Below the pieces are notes generated by a model. It was not told where the DNA came from and searched no databases. It was given only the letters and a program-made list of their open reading frames with translations. From the NCBI GenBank assembly GCA_022823405.1, contig JAJDXD010000164.1:1-40749 (forward strand): a stretch of DNA of 40,749 nucleotides, in the 5' to 3' direction. Position numbers and translations under genes: made by a program. Source of the stretch: Gammaproteobacteria bacterium. GTDB lineage: Bacteria > Pseudomonadota > Gammaproteobacteria > Arenicellales > JAJDZL01. The first letter of the stretch is position 1; the number at the start of each line of letters is the position of its first letter. Below are positions 35,809 through 40,749 of this stretch, piece by piece.

Positions 35809-36543
35809 TCAACCGGCATCCTTCTCATCAAGCCACGCTCGGATTATGGCCTGATGCCGTGCCCTGTCATAACTTGGAAAGTGTCCAGCGTGGACAATAT
35901 TGACAGGCAGGTCCAGTAAGCGAACCATGCTACGATAGTAGTCTGCCGCATCTGAATTGTAATTGTCTTCAACCAGCGGCCCGTCATATACCAGGTCTCC
36001 CGAAAAAAGAATACCTGTGCTTTTTTCAAACAACGAAATTCCGCCGGGCGAATGTCCTGGGGTGTGGATGACAAGGAACTGTCGATTGCCAAGATCGATC
36101 ACATCTCCATCCTCAAGCAGTTGTGTGGCAGGTGCTTTCTTTACTGCATATTCGGTAGATTGAAAAGGACCTGGCGGCAATGCGTGGAACATATCGTCGG
36201 AAACATAAATATCGCTCAGAGTCGTCTTCGCGGTCGGGTTGGCAATCACATCCGCTTCTAGATGATGAACGAGGCGGTGTTCGAATTCACTATGAGCGCC
36301 TATATGGTCGAAATGGGTATGACTGGCGACCGCCAGACAGGGTTTCTTAGTGAGCAGGGGAATCTGTTCCCGAAGACTGACTACACCCATGCCGCTGTCA
36401 ACCAGCATATCGCGGTCTCGGCCTCTCACATGCCAAATATTGCAGCGGTAATATTCCTTGACCCAATATTCGCAGATCAGGGTCACTTCATCTGCTAATT
36501 TCTTTGTTTTGTACCAGTTTTCTGCTGTGACTCGCTCATTCAT
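35809..36543 (-). CDS. Metallo-beta-lactamase-fold hydrolase
   Basis: The 244-residue protein has the full MBL metal set: SHTHFDHIG (H75, H77, D79, H80), the second-site IHTPGHSPGG histidine (about 160) and SGDLVYDG (about 180), followed by a late HAGH histidine. These bind two zinc ions. The family includes glyoxalase II, lactonases, sulfatases and other hydrolases; the short form with a single domain and no extra helices does not point to one. The ATG at 36543 starts MNERVTAENWYKTKK. It is the first of three same-strand genes ending with the class V PLP enzyme. Confidence 0.87.
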   Translation of the reverse strand: MNERVTAENWYKTKKLADEVTLICEYWVKEYYRCNIWHVRGRDRDMLVDSGMGVVSLREQIPLLTKKPCLAVASHTHFDHIGAHSEFEHRLVHHLEADVIANPTAKTTLSDIYVSDDMFHALPPGPFQSTEYAVKKAPATQLLEDGDVIDLGNRQFLVIHTPGHSPGGISLFEKSTGILFSGDLVYDGPLVEDNYNSDAADYYRSMVRLLDLPVNIVHAGHFPSYDRARHQAIIRAWLDEKDAG

Positions 36544-36877
36544 AACTAACGATCAATTTGGGGAATTACATACTTGCTACACAATAAGCTAAATCGGTGC
36601 AGATTTTAGAATCCGCGTAACGTGGATGGTTAATCTGCCTGATTGCAGGCTGATGGTGGTTATCCAACCGTGTAGGATCATTAATATATCTTTCAAGCGC
36701 AGCGCTCGTACTACCAGAAGTAAAGTCACTCCTTCTCATTTACCTACTATCAAAAGAAACTCGCAGGTGGCATTGTCGAAATTTCTTATGCAGGCAAGCA
36801 AGTACAATTGCACTGAATTTTCACCCAACGGTCTCGCTATCTGAAGTTGGAGTCCGTCGACTTTCTGCATTTGTCAA
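36544..36877. other. Divergent promoter region of the MBL-fold and TenA-family genes
   Basis: The 334-base region separates two divergent genes and must hold both promoters. I looked for a TPP riboswitch ahead of the TenA-family gene and saw neither the CTGAGA box nor the rest of the THI element. A small GCCTG/CAGGC hairpin near 36638-36651 is the only evident secondary structure. Confidence 0.45.
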
Positions 36878-37573
36878 ATGAACAAGAACCTCTACGCCAC
36901 TTCTATTTTTGATCAACTCAAACGTGCCTGTGCCGATGAATGGGAAGCATACTGTCATCACGACTTCGTCAACGAAGTTGGCGCTGGCACCTTACCAATA
37001 GAGTCATTTCGTTACTACTTGGAGCAGGACTATATTTTTCTCATTCATTTTTCAAGGGCATGGGCCTTAGCAGTGTACAAATCGAGCAGTGTGCCGGATA
37101 TGCAGTGGGCAACTGAAATACTTAATTCAACCCTGAACACAGAGATGAATCTGCATGTCCTGTTCAGCGAACGTTTCGGTGTGTCGCAGGCACAGCTTGA
37201 AAACTCTTCCGAAGCTCAGGCCAATCTTGCCTATACGCGGTATGTATTGGATAAAGGACTGTCTGGAGATATTCTAGACCTCTATGTCGCCCTGATGCCT
37301 TGTGTGGTTGGGTACGCCGAAATTGGCAACCGACTCGCCTTGGATTATCATTCGGTACTTGAGCAAAACCCTTACCGAGAATGGATCGAAATGTACAGTT
37401 CAGAAGAATACCAGGAACTGGCCATTAAAACGATCAGTGTACTGGAACGCATCAGCCGCGAGCGAGGCGGCATGGCGCGAATTGAAGAATTAAAAGAAAC
37501 TTTTCGCGCAGCAACCGTTCTGGAAGAAGGCTTCTGGAGCCTGTGCTACAACCCCAGTCAGCAATCAGTTTAA
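36878..37573 (+). CDS. TenA/thiaminase-II family protein
   Basis: TenA enzymes hydrolyse aminopyrimidines for thiamine salvage or cleave thiamine. This 231-residue all-helical protein carries the expected active-site pattern: D51 in YYLEQDYIFL, C142 in LMPCVVGYAEIG as nucleophile, and E216 or E217 in TVLEEGFW. The length fits. The catalytic cysteine argues for a true TenA_C type rather than TenA_E. No thiamine biosynthesis gene or TPP riboswitch is visible nearby, which leaves thiamine salvage as the family default. Its 3' end overlaps the convergent enolase-superfamily gene by 9 bases. Confidence 0.9.
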   Translation: MNKNLYATSIFDQLKRACADEWEAYCHHDFVNEVGAGTLPIESFRYYLEQDYIFLIHFSRAWALAVYKSSSVPDMQWATEILNSTLNTEMNLHVLFSERFGVSQAQLENSSEAQANLAYTRYVLDKGLSGDILDLYVALMPCVVGYAEIGNRLALDYHSVLEQNPYREWIEMYSSEEYQELAIKTISVLERISRERGGMARIEELKETFRAATVLEEGFWSLCYNPSQQSV

Positions 37574-38695
37574 CTCACTTTTCTGATATTCAGCACTATT
37601 CAGCCAATCCGGATTGATCTCAACTCCCCAGCCGGGTTCGGAAGGAACAGTGACGTGTCCATCAACAACATCGAAAGGGGGATTAAGAAACAAACCCTGT
37701 TGCCAGGGATAAACGTCCTCACCTTCTATAGCAAATTCAAGATATTTCCCTGCATTTTCAATAGCTTTTAGAAAGTGCATGGTGAAAATTGTGACCATAG
37801 ACAAATTGGCTGCATGCGGAGTAACCGGTAATCCAGCCGGTTTCGCCATTTTCGAGACGCGAAGCGCTCTTGAAATACCACCGACATAACAGATATCTGG
37901 CTGCAAGATATCAACTGCTCGCATCTCGATCATACGACGCCAAGTTGGCAAATAGCAGTCCTGTTCCCCTCCCGTCACATCGATTTTCAGCGAATCGGTT
38001 ACCTGCTTGGTCTGTTCGAATTCCCAGTAAGGACAGGGTTCCTCAAAATGTGAAATACCATTGTCCTCCAGCATCCGTCCGACTTCGATCGCTCGCGGTG
38101 GCGAAAACCCGCTGTTGGCATCAACGAGCAAGGCAACCTGATCATCAAGTCCATTACGAATACAAGGCACAATCGCTTCGGTTCGACCTGGCCAATAATC
38201 AACATCACGCCCGCATTCATCACCCACACGAAATTTAAACGCATCATAACCATAAGCATCACGAAGTATCTGGAATCGCTTCAATTCCTCCTCGGGTGTA
38301 ATGTCTCTCTTCATGGATGAACCGTACACTCTAAGTGGACCGGGTGTTCCACCTAGAAGTTCAACGACCGGTTTTCCCTGCCTCTTTCCGCGAAGATCCC
38401 AGATTGCCGTATCGAGGCCAGCCAATGCGCGACACATGTAACTTCCGGGAAACTTATGTTCCCGTTCATAGATTGTGTCAAGCAGCAAATCTAAATTGCC
38501 AGTACCTTCACCCAGTGCCCAAGGAGCAACCTGGCGATGCAGAATTTGACAGGTGATATCAGCGTTATAGGTTGATACCTGTCCCCAACCTTCATCACCT
38601 GTATCAGCGACAACGCGAACAAAACCAACCTTCAGTTTGGTGAATGTCTCTATGCGTGCGATTTTCATATTTTCAATTTGCGATGTCTCTGTCAT
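37565..38695 (-). CDS. Mandelate-racemase-type enolase-superfamily enzyme
   Basis: The 376-residue protein has the N-terminal capping domain and the (beta/alpha)7-beta barrel of the enolase superfamily. The metal ligands are D192 (LVDANSG), E218 (HFEEP) and E244 (TGGEQD). The catalytic residues appear to be K154 in FKFRVG, giving K-x-R rather than K-x-K, and H294 in VTPHAAN with an aspartate in DILQPD, the His-Asp dyad of the mandelate racemase subgroup. Members dehydrate or epimerise sugar acids or racemise hydroxy- or amino-acid derivatives. Substrate cannot be named. An alternative start at 38668 begins MKIARIETF and is equally family-like. Confidence 0.86.
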   Translation of the reverse strand: MTETSQIENMKIARIETFTKLKVGFVRVVADTGDEGWGQVSTYNADITCQILHRQVAPWALGEGTGNLDLLLDTIYEREHKFPGSYMCRALAGLDTAIWDLRGKRQGKPVVELLGGTPGPLRVYGSSMKRDITPEEELKRFQILRDAYGYDAFKFRVGDECGRDVDYWPGRTEAIVPCIRNGLDDQVALLVDANSGFSPPRAIEVGRMLEDNGISHFEEPCPYWEFEQTKQVTDSLKIDVTGGEQDCYLPTWRRMIEMRAVDILQPDICYVGGISRALRVSKMAKPAGLPVTPHAANLSMVTIFTMHFLKAIENAGKYLEFAIEGEDVYPWQQGLFLNPPFDVVDGHVTVPSEPGWGVEINPDWLNSAEYQKSELN

Positions 38696-38788
38696 GTATT
38701 GCCCGCGCTCAAAAAAATCAGTCGAGAATGATAGCCGTATTTACAGCGATTTTAGATGTTTAGCGGAAGAGTCCTCTGTGTGATGAAA

Positions 38789-38804
38789 GGGACTAATAAG
38801 TCCC
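38789..38804. other. Small perfect hairpin upstream of the enolase-superfamily gene
   Basis: GGGACT (38789-38794) and AGTCCC (38799-38804) form a 6-bp stem with an AATA tetraloop. On the reverse strand it precedes TTTC and lies about 160 bases after the stop of the small secreted protein and about 95 bases ahead of the enolase-superfamily start. It could be a weak terminator for the former. Confidence 0.35.
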
Positions 38805-38963
38805 AAAAGTAAACAGAATTAGGGGATTACGAGGGCTTTTCATTGGAGACACTATCGTTGGCCAGAAAATTATCACCACGAAGGAATTTCCGTCGCTTGA
38901 TCGGCTGATTTTTGTCGCTTAGTACGCTTACCATCATCTGTTTTGAAGTGACCGTACCGGACC

Positions 38964-39161
38964 TTACGCTGAGTCGGTTTCGATCCCCACGCCGAGGGTC
39001 CAGCCAATTCGAGTAGACTTGCGGCGGAACGAGTAATCGGTATCTGTTACAGAATTGACAATTCGTGCACTTGCAGGCCCAGCTGTTGCGGATACTGCTC
39101 CCTGCATCCAGATTCCTGTAATGATCAGAAAAAACAGGATTCGGAGTTTACAGAATCGCAT
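38964..39161 (-). CDS. Small secreted protein of unknown function
   Basis: A 65-residue open frame begins at the ATG at 39161 and is preceded by AGAAGGGG with 8 bases of spacing, an excellent ribosome site. The protein has a classical signal peptide: RFCKLR, then the hydrophobic ILFFLIITGIW, then a likely cleavage after GAVSA near residue 25. The mature part of about 40 residues (TAGPASARIVNSVTDTDYSF then RRKSTRIGWTLGVGIETDSA) has no family I recognise. The longer open frame up to 39284 is unlikely, since the signal peptide would be internal. Confidence 0.6.
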   Translation of the reverse strand: MRFCKLRILFFLIITGIWMQGAVSATAGPASARIVNSVTDTDYSFRRKSTRIGWTLGVGIETDSA

Positions 39162-39474
39162 GGTCAGTACCCCTTCTGTCAGCTTTTTGCGTGCAAACGC
39201 ACAGCGAGTGATTGACGGTCTGTGCTGCCGCAAAGGCAAAAGATCTATCCATGCTACGAATCTGGGCAACGACATCGTCTCCATGTCATTTTCAATACCG
39301 GATCATTTTACGCACCTTTTGCGTATTGCTGTTGGATTGATAACAAACGGTCATGATTATGCTGGTGAGCGATTCTCATTTCGATTTGGACAAATCTGAT
39401 CTTGATATTCCCATTAATATGTGCGTCGCTCATCTTGGAGGAAATTTCGCAAATTTCGGCCAATTGCAGGAAAT
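39162..39474. other. Intergenic stretch, no long gene seen
   Basis: This part of the 626-base gap between the secreted protein and the membrane protein has no supported gene. It should hold the promoter of the small secreted protein. Imperfect GCAAATT-rich repeats around 39440-39470 are weak. Confidence 0.4.
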
Positions 39475-39600
39475 ATGACGCCTTTTGTCAGCGGCCTGAA
39501 TTCGCGCTTCCAAGGAGTGTGGTATGACGCTGCGCGGCGCACAATTGTGGTGGGTTTTGGTTTAATCCGTTGGAGAGAGTCCGTTGGGTTTAAAAGCTAA
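39475..39600 (+). CDS. Possible 41-residue small protein
   Basis: An ATG at 39475 with an AGGA-like site opens a 41-residue frame that starts MTPFVSGLNSRFQGVWYDAA, contains RRTIVVGFGLIRW and ends at TAA 39598-39600. It is basic and has no family match. A second start with a better ribosome site (AAGGAG at 39512-39517, 6 bases before the ATG at 39524) opens a 13-residue peptide in another frame inside it, reading MTLRGAQLWWVLV. At most one of these is likely to be real, and both may be chance. Confidence 0.25.
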   Translation: MTPFVSGLNSRFQGVWYDAARRTIVVGFGLIRWRESVGFKS

Positions 39601-39649
39601 AGCGTACAAGGCTTTGCTTAAAAACTCCAGTCCCGATTTACCGATCGGG
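39594..39649 (-). terminator. Two tandem hairpins, probable terminator of the membrane protein gene
   Basis: Hairpin one pairs 39594-39597 and 39599-39603 with 39611-39619 (9 bp, one bulge, 7-base loop). Hairpin two pairs CCCGAT (39632-39637) with ATCGGG (39644-39649) over a 6-base loop. Read on the reverse strand, hairpin two is followed within 8 bases by TTTTT and hairpin one by TTTT, as expected for tandem intrinsic terminators 140-190 bases beyond the stop at 39788. On the forward strand they would lie just after a leader-like peptide. Confidence 0.45.
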
Positions 39650-39787
39650 GTTCTAAATTTAGGGGATTGTGTACGAAGGTCGAGGGCTGTAAATTTATTC
39701 CAAAAGTCGGACATAATTGAACTTACTCAATTTCAATAGACTCGATTCACTCAAATTTCACAGACGGTGTTCCGATTGCAATTCCTG

Positions 39788-40621
39788 TCATTGGCTGTTC
39801 CACCACAGTTTGAAATTGTCCTCCTGATCTTCCAGAAGATCCTTCACATCCTGAAATGAGTCTCTCGCGATTTCTCCAGTGACCGCTGGAATTTTGAACA
39901 CTGCTACTCCCCATTCGATTTCTGACGGGTTGATGTCTGCTAGATCCATTCCAGCGTGTTTTGCATCATTCCACACTTTGAGCGGTGCACTCTTCGCCAT
40001 CTGCAGCAACTCCTGTCGTTTTGGCACCTCGGTACCACAGACGGTTGGCTCTTCCTTTTTGGAGTCGCCTTTTCCGGTGCTTAACGCCTCTTCCAAACGA
40101 GACATATCCTTCATGGTTTCGCAGATGTCGCTAAGCTCCCAAGCCGTAGCAGCAACAATGACCGCAGCACCGAGGGCAGGAATTGCTTCGGCAGGCATCA
40201 CTGCGACTTCCCTTGCCGCAGCCCTTTGCCAACGGCGAGTCACTCGGGTTACGGTTGTCGAAGCAGTGGCACGTACTTTGGTCAGTTTTTCTGATGTACG
40301 CGCCAGATCGGATTTTAACCGTTGGGAGGCTTTCCGTTCAACTGAGAGTGCAGTTGAATAACGCGCAACATCATCTAAATAACGAGCGGCCACGGTCCGA
40401 AGCCCAACTGCACTTGCCGCTGCTGTCACCGCCGTCTGTACGGCACCACTGAAGACCATCAGCCCACTGAACGAAATTGAAGCGATTAATATCGCGAGCA
40501 CAAAGAAACGACGGGCCCAGCCAATCAACACCCAGAAGATGCGAAAGAATTTTCTTATATGGTGCCAAATCGCATTGAAGACGCTTGTATGACTTGTTAT
40601 GGTGTTTTCATTTTCTATCAT
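39788..40621 (-). CDS. Unrecognised membrane protein
   Basis: I do not recognise this 277-residue protein. Residues 22-40 are basic and aromatic, followed by a strongly hydrophobic segment (about 38-72, long enough for one or two helices, with VLAILIASISFSGLMVFSGAV). Residues 78-138 are rich in R, K, S and T and look like an extended helix (RKASQRLKSDLARTSEKLTK). A second alanine-rich hydrophobic segment spans 141-163. The C-terminal third is acidic and mostly soluble, with a possible disulfide pair C167/C195 and the ending DNFKLWWNSQ. The ATG at 40621 is preferred over a GTG at 40633. Its neighbours give no hint, and it could belong to a cell-envelope or host-integrated element; no phage gene is seen beside it. 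Confidence 0.6.
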   Translation of the reverse strand: MIENENTITSHTSVFNAIWHHIRKFFRIFWVLIGWARRFFVLAILIASISFSGLMVFSGAVQTAVTAAASAVGLRTVAARYLDDVARYSTALSVERKASQRLKSDLARTSEKLTKVRATASTTVTRVTRRWQRAAAREVAVMPAEAIPALGAAVIVAATAWELSDICETMKDMSRLEEALSTGKGDSKKEEPTVCGTEVPKRQELLQMAKSAPLKVWNDAKHAGMDLADINPSEIEWGVAVFKIPAVTGEIARDSFQDVKDLLEDQEDNFKLWWNSQ

Positions 40622-40749
40622 TGCTCTTCTCACTCGAATACCATGTGTATATCACTAGTGTCCGGTTGTTTGGGAAATAATGTCATGTATCTGATTGAAA
40701 CTATTAGAATAAAACCCTGTTGGAGGGTGTCCGAGACTTCAGCGGAAGC

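Noticed and set aside
36544..36877. TPP riboswitch ahead of the TenA-family gene
   Set aside because: I looked for the CTGAGA box and the paired THI-element core and found neither on the forward strand.
38819..39668. Two copies of TTAGGGGATT with loosely similar flanks (38819 and 39659) as a repeat family
   Set aside because: Similarity outside the 10 bases needs several gaps, and no third copy was seen, so chance is likely.
40715..40749. Possible 5' end of a tRNA-Ser (GGAGGGTGTCCGAG)
   Set aside because: Only the first part would fit in the window, position 8 and the D-loop GG do not fit well, and the anticodon is beyond the edge. It needs sequence to the right.

Overview
This window looks like chromosome from a marine, heterotrophic gammaproteobacterium. 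The evidence is the gltX/tRNA-Ala(GGC) pairing (also found in Escherichia coli), a bacterial GlnS, SohB and PanC of gammaproteobacterial type, and a dense set of genes for methylated and sulfonated marine osmolytes. Base composition is moderate by eye, with no obvious compositional break. I saw no insertion sequence, prophage, integrase or CRISPR array. The genus cannot be fixed from what is visible.

Bases 1-9252 are mostly housekeeping. They hold the 3' end of an AGCS sodium:amino-acid symporter, tRNA-Ala(GGC), gltX, gshB, glnS, a VOC-fold protein, and a tightly packed forward set: sohB, a gamma-carbonic-anhydrase-like protein, a PIG3-type quinone oxidoreductase and panC.

Bases 9326-18207 are a reverse-strand catabolic and transport locus. 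In transcription order it holds an omega-amino-acid:pyruvate aminotransferase, a Pot-type ABC transporter (binding protein, ATPase, two permeases), a short MetE-core protein, and mmsA. The second permease carries an extra membrane helix and a tail with three copies of a 15-residue motif at an exact 29-residue period. A 723-base intergenic region separates this locus from a forward set, ald-xsc-pta, the core of taurine dissimilation through sulfoacetaldehyde. That set is followed by a protein with strong similarity to DMSP demethylase (DmdA) and by hutF.

Bases 25817-32151 form a second reverse-strand group: a dimethylglycine/sarcosine-dehydrogenase-like flavoprotein with a folate domain, a second class III aminotransferase, a free-standing alanyl-tRNA editing protein, a GFA-fold protein and a citrate-synthase-family enzyme. 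The likely theme is turning taurine, beta-alanine-like amines, methylated amines and possibly DMSP into acetyl-CoA, C1-folate and ammonia, with citrate synthase as a possible entry to the TCA cycle.

Bases 32302-40749 are more mixed: an AdaA/Ogt-type alkyltransferase-regulator, a class V PLP enzyme, a DMT-family exporter, an MBL-fold hydrolase, a TenA-family protein, a mandelate-racemase-type enolase-superfamily enzyme, a small secreted protein and an unrecognised membrane protein. The most unusual items are the repeat-tailed permease, the DmdA-like gene beside xsc, the MetE-core protein inside a transporter operon, and a leader-peptide-like stretch near 39.5 kb.
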